From Metabacillus sp. KUDC1714 (GTDB lineage: Bacteria; Bacillota; Bacilli; Bacillales; Bacillaceae): a DNA stretch of 64,000 nt. Shown one piece after another: positions 27,385 to 35,937 of this stretch. The stretch spans positions 5,211,501 through 5,275,500 of the forward strand of contig NZ_CP055263.1 of assembly GCF_014217835.1 (NCBI RefSeq). The letters are read 5' to 3'. Position 1 is the stretch's first letter; each line of letters starts with the position of its first letter. The notes under the pieces are model-generated. The model saw nothing but the letters and a program-made list of their open reading frames with translations, made no database searches and was not told the DNA's origin. The position numbers were made by a program, and so were the translations under genes.

Positions 27385-28764
27385 TTAATTTCTTACATGT
27401 AAATCAATTTTTTCTCGCCGTGGATTTGCTTTCCATTCATCCCAAGTCAAACCGTAATCAGAGAGAACTTTTTCAATCCTTTTTCGAAAAGGTAAGCCTT
27501 CTTCCCTAAGCACTACTTTCATTGGATCCTCTCGATCTCCAAGCTTCGATTCTACCCATTTATTTAACATATTTTTGTATTTTTCCACATGATCAGGTAG
27601 AAGATCAGCAAGATTTGTTTCTTCATTTGGATCGATTAGTAAATCATACAGTTCAGAAGGAGATCTAGTAAAAGGACCAGAGTCATACGTTTCAATGTAC
27701 TTATAACGTTCGGTGCGAATACCTCTAGAAGCTTGCCATGCACATTCACTTAAATAAATTTCTGAATGAATAGGATCATTTTTTCCTTGAATGTATGGCC
27801 ATAGACTTTTCCCATCAAGTTCGTCTGGGATTTCTAGACCTATTGATTCTAAAATAGTTGGCATCAAATCTGCATGTTGTACTAACTTATTAATTCTTAC
27901 CCCTTCTGGAATCATTCCTGGCCACCTGATAATCATTGGTATATGGACAGTTGCCTCATATAAGCCACAATGATCCCAGTAAATATCATGCTCTGTTAAA
28001 CTTTCACCATGATCTCCAAATAAGACTAGCATGGTGTCATCTTTAATACCTTGTTGCATAAGAAATTCATCTAAATCTTTAAGCATATCGTCTAAATATC
28101 TAATCTCAGCATCGTATAAAGCGTTTACATAATTCGAATCAGTAATATTACCTAGCAAATCATAGTGATGATGCTTAAAAAACGGATAAGCCGGATGATT
28201 AAATGCAGATTCCATACTTTTATTAGTCGGATCGTAGGGGTCCTGACCGGACTGATAAAACTGAGGGATATATTCTTTAGGTGGTAAATAAGGTGTATGT
28301 GGGTCCCAATAGTGAAGAAAAAGAAAGAAATCCTCATCTTTATGCTCTTTTATCCATGGCTTTGCAAGATCATTAATTGATTGACCATCAATCCATCTTG
28401 TTTTTCCAATTGTGTTCATGTAGTATTGATATCCTCTAGCAAACCATTCCTTTAAATGATATAAATTATCGACTGCAGCAGTAGTATAACCTGCTTTTCT
28501 AAGTGTTGTAGGAAGCCATTCGTTTTCTTTTGGTAAGTATGTTGATGGCGATCCATGGGACACAACTCCTGTTGTTAAGCCGACTTTCCCTGTAAAAATA
28601 CTCGTATGGGCAACTTCTGTTGGAACATCAGATGCGTAAGCGTTTTCAAAAATAACCCCCTGTTTTGCGATTTTATCAATATACGGACTAGTTGGAAGCT
28701 GATATCCATAGCATCCTAGTCGCTTAGCCCTAAGTGTGTCTAGTGAGATAAAAATTATTTTCAC
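27385..28764 (-). CDS. Sulfatase-like hydrolase with Thr nucleophile position (copy 2)
   Basis: A 459-residue sulfatase-fold protein without a signal peptide. Metal ligands are Asp9 (ISLDTLRAKR) and the DHGE motif (LFGDHGESLTEHD). The active-site helix is DVPTEVAHTSIFTG. Thr49 occupies the formylglycine Cys/Ser position, Val51 replaces the Pro and His53 replaces the Arg of CxPxR. It therefore shares the Thr feature of the 18020 protein but differs around it, so the two may cleave different positions or stages of one substrate. The C-terminal extension (about residues 400-459) is basic. It starts the importer operon, behind motif copy B. Confidence 0.88.
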   Translation of the reverse strand: MKIIFISLDTLRAKRLGCYGYQLPTSPYIDKIAKQGVIFENAYASDVPTEVAHTSIFTGKVGLTTGVVSHGSPSTYLPKENEWLPTTLRKAGYTTAAVDNLYHLKEWFARGYQYYMNTIGKTRWIDGQSINDLAKPWIKEHKDEDFFLFLHYWDPHTPYLPPKEYIPQFYQSGQDPYDPTNKSMESAFNHPAYPFFKHHHYDLLGNITDSNYVNALYDAEIRYLDDMLKDLDEFLMQQGIKDDTMLVLFGDHGESLTEHDIYWDHCGLYEATVHIPMIIRWPGMIPEGVRINKLVQHADLMPTILESIGLEIPDELDGKSLWPYIQGKNDPIHSEIYLSECAWQASRGIRTERYKYIETYDSGPFTRSPSELYDLLIDPNEETNLADLLPDHVEKYKNMLNKWVESKLGDREDPMKVVLREEGLPFRKRIEKVLSDYGLTWDEWKANPRREKIDLHVRN

Positions 28765-28868
28765 TATTATCCCCCTTTTTTATGTTTTCTAAAAGAATGT
28801 GAAACTTCTATTCCCCTATATGTATCATACTTTTTAGCATTAACAAATTCATGGTCGTTAAGGACATG

Positions 28869-28887
28869 TTATTGGTGGATTCAGCCA
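28869..28887. promoter_or_regulatory. Shared locus motif, copy B
   Basis: TTATTGGTGGATTCAGCCA, about 105 bp upstream of the second sulfatase-like gene, 17/19 identical to the motif at 21843-21861 and in the same orientation relative to the gene. The flanks are unrelated, which points to selection on the motif. It is a candidate binding site for a locus regulator. Confidence 0.6.
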
Positions 28888-28984
28888 TATGTGTTCAATA
28901 GTTGGTAGGAAAGGTGTAAACGATGGGTAAATGAAGGAAATAAGTAGATATAGATAGTAGAAAGGTCAAATCAGCATTTAAAAG

Positions 28985-29105
28985 TTTTAAAAGGAGATTC
29001 AAAGTCTGAGCGGAACAGGTATGACTCATGCAGGCGTTTACGCCAAGGAGTCTCACCTCTCCGCCCCGTGGAAAGCAAGTATCTCTCGCAGCAATCAACT
29101 ACACC
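28985..29105. repeat. Decayed dispersed Bacillus-type intergenic repeat
   Basis: A locally GC-richer stretch containing GAGCGGAACAGGTATGACTC, then TCTCACC, CCGCCCCGTGGAAAGCAAGT and a final AGCAATCAAC. This layout resembles the widespread imperfect Bacillus repeat that ends in CCCCGCGGAAAGCGAGC and GGAAATCAAC. It lies just past the GNAT gene stop. Several mismatches suggest an old copy. Confidence 0.6.
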
Positions 29106-29146
29106 GAGCTAATTTGTAAATTGCAAAAAGCTTGCGAAAACAGCGA

Positions 29147-30265
29147 TTATATAAAATTCAAACCAGCTGTATATGGAAACGGAATTGGGAGTATATCCCT
29201 AAAATCATTTTGAAGTTCCAAAATTTCAGGGTTATTTGGTTGTGAATCAAAAACGAACGAAACAAAATCCTTACTATGTATCGTTGTGGTCATGTTTGTA
29301 GAGGATACTTGAATATGTTCACGATCCGTATATTTACACTCAATGGGCTCGAAGTGTTTGGATTTTAGATAAGGATTTAGTTGTTTTAAAAATCGTTCAG
29401 GATTAATGATATAAATGGTCCCTTCATTTTTTTCAAGAGTAAAAGTTGAACCTGAACCTTTCAATTCATTTTCTAATAACTGTTCATGCCATGGGACTGC
29501 AACTTCTATTTCTTCCAAATCATATGCCTTGATTGCATAGGATAGTAAGTCTTTAATCTCGTTTGGGTTACCTGCCCACTCAATCATCTTTCCCTTTTGT
29601 TCTCGTCTTTGTCGATCTGGTACCCCTAGGACTAAGAAGCTACTTACCTTATTATCCTTATCTAGGATTAACGTTTTATGTGTTAAATTCAAACAACTAG
29701 CAAAAGCTTCAGCATGGATCATAGTTTGTAGATCTGTCACACTTTGATCATATGAAATTAGTCTTTGTTGAGCAATTTGATTCATTTGGAATAAATCTTC
29801 TTTTTGCAATTCTCTAATTTGACTATCACTTTTTTCATGAATATTTTCAAATTGAACATTAAATTTTGATACACTACCGAAATGGCAACAGTTTACACGT
29901 GTGTATAACGATCGATCCCCTGATACAAGAAGCAAGGAAGCATCTGAAGAATCTATATATTCGAATACTCTTTCTAAAATTTGACTAGCAATCCCTTTTT
30001 TGCGGAAATCCTCTGCTGTACAAACAGAACCTAATGAAAATACATTTAACCTCGCTTCACCTATTTTTATTACAGATGGTACTAACCCCATAAAAGAAAC
30101 TAACTCTCCATTATGAAATGCACCAAACGATTGTCCAATCGTACTTTGTGAAAATATAAATGGAAACGCCTCTCCCATCGACTTTTGTTGATGATTTCGA
30201 AATGTTTTATCTGATAGCTCAATCGCAACTTGTCTTTCATGTTCTTCCAATTGACGAATTTCCAT
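29147..30265 (-). CDS. GNAT family N-acetyltransferase, two-domain
   Basis: A 372-residue protein. The N-terminal half is a GNAT domain (acetyl-CoA loop region VCTAEDFRKKGIASQILERV near residue 82-100). A second GNAT-like part follows and the end resembles the sterol-carrier-like domain seen in Eis-type acetyltransferases. The substrate is unknown. AGG-rich sequence precedes the ATG at 30265. It is a single gene, divergent from the MATE exporter. Confidence 0.85.
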   Translation of the reverse strand: MEIRQLEEHERQVAIELSDKTFRNHQQKSMGEAFPFIFSQSTIGQSFGAFHNGELVSFMGLVPSVIKIGEARLNVFSLGSVCTAEDFRKKGIASQILERVFEYIDSSDASLLLVSGDRSLYTRVNCCHFGSVSKFNVQFENIHEKSDSQIRELQKEDLFQMNQIAQQRLISYDQSVTDLQTMIHAEAFASCLNLTHKTLILDKDNKVSSFLVLGVPDRQRREQKGKMIEWAGNPNEIKDLLSYAIKAYDLEEIEVAVPWHEQLLENELKGSGSTFTLEKNEGTIYIINPERFLKQLNPYLKSKHFEPIECKYTDREHIQVSSTNMTTTIHSKDFVSFVFDSQPNNPEILELQNDFRDILPIPFPYTAGLNFI

Positions 30266-30504
30266 CCTAACATCCCCTTATCTAGTTTTCTAGAGTTACT
30301 AAAAAAACTCGCTTCTTCTTTATATTACTATAATTCAACCTTTTTTTGATAACGTTTACAAATTTTGATAGACAAGAAACAATTTTGTTATTAAAATAAT
30401 TATTACTATGAAAATATAAATAACCTTTATTTCAATCAATAGCTATCTGAAGGTGGTTTTAAATGTTTCATAAATTTCTATAACATTGATTAGGGGATAT
30501 ACAC

Positions 30505-31866
30505 ATGTTAAAAGACTGGAAAAAGATATTATTGCTTGCAATTCCTTCAATCGCATCATTTGCATCTATGACTCTCACAGGAACAATAAATCTGATTTTG
30601 GTCGGACAACTCGGTGCACTTGCAATAGCGATTGTCGGAGTTTCAAATATTATAATGTATAATGCTTGGGCGATCTTTTCGGGTATAGGTCATACAGTCA
30701 ACTATTTAGTTGCTCAAAACTTTGGGTCAAATACGATGAAAAAAGGTGTTGAGCGCACATATATTGCCTTTTATTTATGTACAATTGCATGTATAATCGT
30801 TTTTCTTGTCGGTTTATTTTTTCCGGCTGATATATTTAAAGTAATGGGAAGCTCAAGCGATATGATTGATCAAGGAAAAGATTATTTACAAATCCGATTT
30901 TTTGCGATGATTTTTTCAATCTTCACCTTTGTTTTTCATGGCTTTTTCCGAGGAATTGGAGACACAAAAACACCAATGATTAGCTCCATCATTGGAAATT
31001 TGATTATGATTTTTTTAACTTATGGTTTAACGTACGGAAATTTCGGGCTTCCAGAGATAGGTCTATATGGCGCTGGGATCGCTTTGTTTATTGGCGAGGT
31101 TGTTACCTTTCTGATTTGTGCTTATGTTTATTTCATCCGTCTTCATTCTAAGTTTGAAACGCGCACAATTGTAGCCTTTAATCGTGCTGAATCAAAACTC
31201 ATTTTTGGAGAAAGTTCTAAACTAGGGATTCAAGAGTTTTCAATGAGTATGGCGATGTTTGTTTTTACTGCGTTTGTGACGAGATTAGGTACAAATGCTT
31301 TGGCTGCAAATGAAGTAGCCTTAAGCGTCATGAGTCTTGGTTTTATGCCGGCGTTTGCCTTTGGATCAACTGCAACCATACTAGTTGGTCAGGAAATTGG
31401 TAAAGGTAGTGCATTAGAAGGAAGAAAGGCAGGTACAAATACAGCTATATTAGGATCAATATTCCTATTTATTCTCGGGATTATCCAATTTTTTCTCGCT
31501 GAGCCTATTGCTAAAATTTATACGGATGATATCATGGTTTACCAGCTTGCCTCAAGATTAATCATGATTTCAGCGTTTTTACAGCTTTTCGATGGACTAT
31601 TAAACTTCTATGCTGGTGGACTTAGAGGAATTGGAGATACTTCGTTCCTTTTAAAAACATCGCTCATTTTAGGTTGGTTATTGTTTATTCCTTTAAGCTA
31701 CGTTTTGACGTTTGTTCTTGAGCTATCAAGTGTTGGTGCTTGGATTTCTTTATACACGTATTTAGCTGTTTTTGGTGTTAGTGTTATGGTTCGGTTTTAT
31801 CGCACTGATTGGAGTCTAATAAAGTTAAAAACAGTCCCAACAGAAATCAAAGAAAACATTGGTTAA
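30505..31866 (+). CDS. MATE family multidrug exporter
   Basis: A 453-residue membrane protein with about 12 hydrophobic segments in two homologous halves. The repeated motif FFRGIGDTKTPM in the N-half and LRGIGDTSFLL in the C-half is characteristic of MATE transporters of the NorM/DinF group. It would export cationic toxins or metabolites using a Na+ or H+ gradient. GGGGA is seven bases before the ATG. A clear terminator follows. Confidence 0.93.
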   Translation: MLKDWKKILLLAIPSIASFASMTLTGTINLILVGQLGALAIAIVGVSNIIMYNAWAIFSGIGHTVNYLVAQNFGSNTMKKGVERTYIAFYLCTIACIIVFLVGLFFPADIFKVMGSSSDMIDQGKDYLQIRFFAMIFSIFTFVFHGFFRGIGDTKTPMISSIIGNLIMIFLTYGLTYGNFGLPEIGLYGAGIALFIGEVVTFLICAYVYFIRLHSKFETRTIVAFNRAESKLIFGESSKLGIQEFSMSMAMFVFTAFVTRLGTNALAANEVALSVMSLGFMPAFAFGSTATILVGQEIGKGSALEGRKAGTNTAILGSIFLFILGIIQFFLAEPIAKIYTDDIMVYQLASRLIMISAFLQLFDGLLNFYAGGLRGIGDTSFLLKTSLILGWLLFIPLSYVLTFVLELSSVGAWISLYTYLAVFGVSVMVRFYRTDWSLIKLKTVPTEIKENIG

Positions 31867-31902
31867 AATCATTTGTGTCAGCAAATGTTTCGATTTAACA
31901 AA

Positions 31903-31937
31903 CAAGCCAAGTCACTTAGAAACTTGGCTTGTTTTAG
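31903..31937. terminator. Terminator between the MATE and PBP genes
   Basis: CAAGCCAAGT at 31903-31912 pairs with ACTTGGCTTG at 31922-31931, followed by TTTTAGTT on the plus strand and TTTGTT on the minus strand. It can end both convergent transcripts. Confidence 0.9.
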
Positions 31938-32092
31938 TTAATGGCTGTATTTTTTAATTGCATATTTCTACTTCAAGGACTTAACCTGAATTCGTACTCT
32001 TTTCGCTATTTAGTAAAATTCTTAAGAAATAGTTATCGTTTATTAAAGCAACAACTTTTTAGTGGAGCCAGGTAATTGAATGAAGATCTAAT

Positions 32093-34222
32093 TTATTCAT
32101 TTTTATCTTTTTTTTCCTTTTCCTTCTTATCTTTTTCTCTTTCCTTTTCTCTCTTTTTATTCTCCTTTTCCCTTTCCTTTTCAATCTTCTTATTTTCTTT
32201 TTCTCTCTCTTTCTGTGCTTTCATTTTCTCTTTTTTAGTATCTTCTTTTTCATGTTGATTGTTATTATCTTTTTCGTCTTGTTTCTTCCTTTTTTTGTTT
32301 TGCTTGTATTTATTTCCAAGTAATGCTAAATCAAATTCTTTTTTTGACATTTCATTCTCAGCTTTAGCTAGAATCTCTTTAAAAATTACTGTCGCCGTTC
32401 CACTACTGGACGATGAGAGATAATGATTTTGATCAGTTTTGTCATACCCTAACCATATTGCTCCTACAACTTGAGGGGTGTATCCTACAAACCAATGATC
32501 TTTTGCACCATTTTCTGACGGAAAGGGAAGTTGGGTAGTGCCCGTTTTTCCAGCAATTTCTCTACCAGTAATCTGTGCTTTTGATCCGGTTCCTTCGTTT
32601 ACCACACCTTTGAGCATAAATGTCATTTTTTGTGCGATTAAAGGTTCTGTTACTTTTTGTTCCTTTCTTTCCCACTCTCCAAGTATTTCGCCATCGGCGT
32701 TTTCAATTCGTTGGATCGAATGAGCCTCTACCATTACTCCATTATTTGGGAAAGTAGTAAATGCTTGTGCCATTTTTAAGGGAGAGGTTCCTTCATTCAT
32801 CCCACCTAAAGCCAAACCAGGTATATGATCCTTTTGTTCTAAAGGTATGCCAAAACGTTCTACTGCATTGGCTCCAACTTCTATACCAATTTTTTGCAGC
32901 AACCAAACTGCAGGAAGATTATAGGAGTGAATAACAGCGTCATACATAGACACATCGCCACGGAATTGTTTATCATAATTTTGAGGCTGATACCCCTCAA
33001 TATTAATTGGTTTATCTTCTAACCTATCATACATATCATAACCTTGTTCCAAAGCAGGAGTATAAACTGACAAAGGCTTCATGATCGATCCCGGCTGTCT
33101 TTTTAATTGTGTCGCACGGTTGAATTGACGGAAGGTATGCTCACCTCGTCCACCTACAAGTGCATTGATTTCTCCAGTAGAAGGGTTGATAAATATCGCT
33201 CCACTCTGAATCAACTGACCTTCTTTGCTCTCTGGAAATACTTGATCATCTTTATAAACTTCATCAACTGCATTCTGTATGGAAGGATTGAGTCCGGTAT
33301 AGATATGAAGCCCACCAGAAAGTACTTCATTTGGTGTTAGATGATATTTATTTATTGCCTCATCAATAATATGATCTACATAATGAGGATACTTTCCTTT
33401 GTATTCTTTTACTTCATTCGTTGCTAACTTGACCTCTTGATTTATTGCTTCTTCAAAATCACTTTGGCTAATATACCCTTCACTTTTCATCAGTGACAAC
33501 ACAAGATTTCTTCGTTCAATTGCTTTTTCATAATTATTAATAGGGTTCAGATTAGATGGTGCTTTGACCAAACCTGCAAGTAATGCTGATTCACTTAAAG
33601 TTAGTTGATTTACATCTTTCGCAAAATATGTTTGGGATGCCCGCTGAATTCCCCATGCACCTTCTCCAAAATAGATTTGATTTAAGTACCGTTCTATAAT
33701 CTCATCCTTTGTATACGTGCGTTCAATTTTTTTAGTTAAAATTAGCTCTTTAAACTTTCTTGTATACGTACGCTCTTGTGTTAGAAAAGCATTTTTAGCT
33801 AATTGTTGTGTAATCGTACTTCCTCCAGCAACAATTCCTCCACTCGTGACATTCATAACCATCGCCCGAGCAATCCCCACATAATTTATCCCATGATGAT
33901 GATAGAATCGCTGGTCCTCAGTTGCTACAAAAGCATTTATTGCATTGCTCGGAATTCTCTTTATCTTTACACCGTCGATAGTAGAATTCGATATCTTACT
34001 TGCTACCTCACCCTTTTGGTCATAGATAAACGTTGGTTGTGGAAGAGGCTCATCTAATTTACTTACATCACTAGTCCAAATGAAGATATTCAAAATAAAT
34101 AAACCAATTAAACAAAATACAAATGCAAATAAAATAATCTTTAATAGAAAGTTTTTGGGATATTCGCAGTTCCATATCCTCTTTAAGAGTGTTCGTTGCT
34201 GTCTATTCTCGAATCTTCCCAT
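32093..34222 (-). CDS. Class A penicillin-binding protein with Lys/Glu-rich tail
   Basis: A 709-residue bifunctional peptidoglycan synthase. One membrane anchor lies at about residues 28-50. The glycosyltransferase domain shows [24 protein letters not shown] and [16 protein letters not shown]. The transpeptidase domain shows SIMK (catalytic Ser), SYN and KTGTTQ. From about residue 635 the protein ends in a low-complexity tail made almost only of Lys, Glu, Arg, Asn and Asp, with repeated EKENKK/EKEREK units. Such tails occur on some Bacillus PBP1 proteins and face outside the membrane. The ribosome binding site AAGGTGG is rather far from the ATG. Confidence 0.94.
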   Translation of the reverse strand: MGRFENRQQRTLLKRIWNCEYPKNFLLKIILFAFVFCLIGLFILNIFIWTSDVSKLDEPLPQPTFIYDQKGEVASKISNSTIDGVKIKRIPSNAINAFVATEDQRFYHHHGINYVGIARAMVMNVTSGGIVAGGSTITQQLAKNAFLTQERTYTRKFKELILTKKIERTYTKDEIIERYLNQIYFGEGAWGIQRASQTYFAKDVNQLTLSESALLAGLVKAPSNLNPINNYEKAIERRNLVLSLMKSEGYISQSDFEEAINQEVKLATNEVKEYKGKYPHYVDHIIDEAINKYHLTPNEVLSGGLHIYTGLNPSIQNAVDEVYKDDQVFPESKEGQLIQSGAIFINPSTGEINALVGGRGEHTFRQFNRATQLKRQPGSIMKPLSVYTPALEQGYDMYDRLEDKPINIEGYQPQNYDKQFRGDVSMYDAVIHSYNLPAVWLLQKIGIEVGANAVERFGIPLEQKDHIPGLALGGMNEGTSPLKMAQAFTTFPNNGVMVEAHSIQRIENADGEILGEWERKEQKVTEPLIAQKMTFMLKGVVNEGTGSKAQITGREIAGKTGTTQLPFPSENGAKDHWFVGYTPQVVGAIWLGYDKTDQNHYLSSSSSGTATVIFKEILAKAENEMSKKEFDLALLGNKYKQNKKRKKQDEKDNNNQHEKEDTKKEKMKAQKEREKENKKIEKEREKENKKREKEREKDKKEKEKKDKNE

Positions 34223-34283
34223 TTTTTGTTACGTACCACCTTAGATAAAATCTATTTAATCTATATTTTTATGTTTATTCTAG

Positions 34284-34514
34284 TTAATAAGCTATTTCAT
34301 ACGTATGATTTTCAAAAATACGTACATATCGGATGGAAGAAGTATGAATAGTTTCATATTCTTCATTACTTTTCACTGTATAAGTAGTACTATTAGCAAC
34401 TCTTTGCAATACTTGTTGTAGAATATCATTAGCGTTCGTATCTGATTGTCCTGTTATTTTCTCCCACTTCACATCTGCTTCGAGAGTATAACAAATACTG
34501 AATTCTTTTAACAC
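34284..34514 (-). CDS. Small uncharacterised Bacillus protein (DUF3903-like)
   Basis: A 76-residue soluble protein beginning LKEFSICYTLEADVKWEKI. It resembles short Bacillus proteins annotated DUF3903, but I am not certain. GTG start at 34514 with GGGG eight bases upstream. Alternating polar and hydrophobic residues suggest a small alpha/beta fold. Its gene lies upstream of the PBP gene in the same direction. Confidence 0.65.
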   Translation of the reverse strand: MLKEFSICYTLEADVKWEKITGQSDTNANDILQQVLQRVANSTTYTVKSNEEYETIHTSSIRYVRIFENHTYEIAY

Positions 34515-34660
34515 ATTGAATGCCCCCTACTTTGTTTATCTGAATCAATCGCTTCTCTGTTTACGATTGAACTACACACATTTTATATACTTAATTAAAT
34601 TTCGATAAAAATCGCTCAATTAAGGGGGTTAATCAGAAAGTTTTTAAATAAAATTGATAC

Positions 34661-34696
34661 AAAAAAAATCAACTCTATTGTGAATTGATTTTTTTC
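34661..34696. terminator. Terminator after the 34715 gene
   Basis: AAAAAAATCAA and TTGATTTTTTT form an 11-bp AT-rich stem around a 12-base loop. On the minus strand it ends in a T-run and fits the end of the 34715-35116 gene. Confidence 0.75.
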
Positions 34697-34714
34697 ATAT
34701 CCTTTTTATTTTTG

Positions 34715-35116
34715 CTAATGATAAAACAAACCATCATCTTCGTCTGCTCGATTTAATAAGGTTTCCAATTCAGTAATAAATAACATCTGGTCATCATTTA
34801 ACTTTGTGTTAGGGGTATTTGGTATAGCAAGTTCTTTTTCTTTATCCAACTCCTCTATATTCAATTGGACATATAAAGGTTCTGCTACACCTTCTAAAAA
34901 ACCTCTCCAAATATGTAAGGAATTCTCTTTCGAACCTTTAATAATTGGTTCCTTTTCTAAAAAAACAATTTCCTTCCCATATCTCTTCTCTAAGCCTTCT
35001 ACAATATATAGCCCATCTGAAAGTGCATCAAAAATTGAATCAAAATAAGTTTTGGGATTTCCCATTACTACTTGATTAATCGGATCACCAACCTCAACCG
35101 AATAAACGATTGCCAT
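34715..35116 (-). CDS. Uncharacterised 133-residue acidic protein
   Basis: I do not recognise a family. The protein is soluble and acidic, begins MAIVYSVEVGDPINQVVMGN and ends in an acidic Leu-rich stretch (NRADEDDGLFYH). AGGTGA precedes the ATG, and a terminator follows, so it looks like a real single gene. No catalytic motif or signal is visible. Confidence 0.7.
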   Translation of the reverse strand: MAIVYSVEVGDPINQVVMGNPKTYFDSIFDALSDGLYIVEGLEKRYGKEIVFLEKEPIIKGSKENSLHIWRGFLEGVAEPLYVQLNIEELDKEKELAIPNTPNTKLNDDQMLFITELETLLNRADEDDGLFYH

Positions 35117-35210
35117 ACTTTCACCTCAATTATTTTAGCTTCTTTCCATTTTTCTCGATAAAGCATCTTTTTAAACTTAATGAGCATATTTTTCTGTACA
35201 ATTTAAAAGT

Positions 35211-35246
35211 AAAAGCACAGCTGCTTAGATTGCAGTTGTGCTTTTA
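35211..35246. terminator. Terminator after the HPr-like gene
   Basis: AAAAGCACAGCTGC and GCAGTTGTGCTTTT form a 14-bp stem with one mismatch around a 7-base loop. The minus strand continues TTTTACTTTTAAATT. Confidence 0.85.
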
Positions 35247-35259
35247 TATCATCAATCTA

Positions 35260-35505
35260 TTATTCTCCCAATGTTGATTGGAGAGCTTCTATTGCTAATT
35301 TAGAATCATGCCCTTTTGCATACAATCTAATATTTCCTAAAAAGTCATGAAGCTCACTTGTGCTTAAATAGCTTTTAGCATTTAATGACTTTTTACCAAA
35401 CTCAATTAAGATATAGCTTTCAAATTGGTTTGCTTTTGAAACTAAACTGATGATTTTTTTATGGTCTATTTTCTTTCTAAGTAAACAGTTCACAGAAAAA
35501 TTCAT
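35260..35505 (-). CDS. HPr-like phosphocarrier family protein, divergent
   Basis: An 81-residue protein with the HPr length and layout. LNAKSYLSTSEL aligns with the HPr regulatory-Ser46 segment (LKSIMGVMSL), so the HprK target serine appears kept. The active-site region, HARP in HPr, is IDHKKI here: a His is nearby, but the Arg-Pro is lost and alignment needs a gap. Like Crh, it may act in regulation and not phosphotransfer. GGGAGGGAG precedes the ATG. It is monocistronic with its own terminator. Confidence 0.72.
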   Translation of the reverse strand: MNFSVNCLLRKKIDHKKIISLVSKANQFESYILIEFGKKSLNAKSYLSTSELHDFLGNIRLYAKGHDSKLAIEALQSTLGE

Positions 35506-35937
35506 TTGATTCTCCCTCCCTCATAAACAAATTTGCAAGTCATATCCATATGGATTATTTAGGTTTCCTAATGTCAGCAAGTGAGTAATAATTTATAATC
35601 AACTTTTCAGAAACAAATTTGATTTAAAAGGAAGATGGTTTATAAGAAAGGGCAAGTAATAGAATCACCTAATTAGTTTTGGCTCCATATGAGCAATGAG
35701 AATTCTTCGTATTCTTAGAATACACCTTGTTATTTTAAGTTACTACTGATATGTAAAGTTATATAACACACAATTTTTAAGTTAGCTATTTTTTCGTAAG
35801 AAATAGTTACATATACAGGGTTAATGTAGAAAATTCAATAAAAAAATACAACGCCTATTTAACGACGTTGCTTTCTTTTAACAACTATTTATCTTTACAG
35901 TTTCACTAATCTTATTGATTAAAAAGATAACCTGTCT
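35506..35937. other. Intergenic region, one terminator only
   Basis: A 432-base AT-rich gap. At 35841-35872 CAACG and CGTTG form a short hairpin followed on the minus strand by ATTTTTTT, a likely terminator for the isomerase gene at 35938. I found no gene, riboswitch or recognisable repeat in the rest. Confidence 0.5.
35841..35872 (-). terminator. Terminator after the 35938 isomerase gene
   Basis: On the minus strand GCAACG, a 12-base loop, CGTTGT and ATTTTTTTATTG. The stem is five to six base pairs with a good T-run. Confidence 0.6.

Noticed and set aside
28895..29098. A 67-codon minus-strand frame
   Set aside because: It lies in the dispersed repeat and has no ribosome binding site or conserved pattern.
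28985..29105. CRISPR or insertion sequence in the repeat region
   Set aside because: There are no regularly spaced repeats or spacers, no transposase and no terminal inverted repeats.
32076..32258. A Phe/Ser/Leu-rich plus-strand frame
   Set aside because: It is the mirror of the Lys/Glu tail of the penicillin-binding protein on the other strand.
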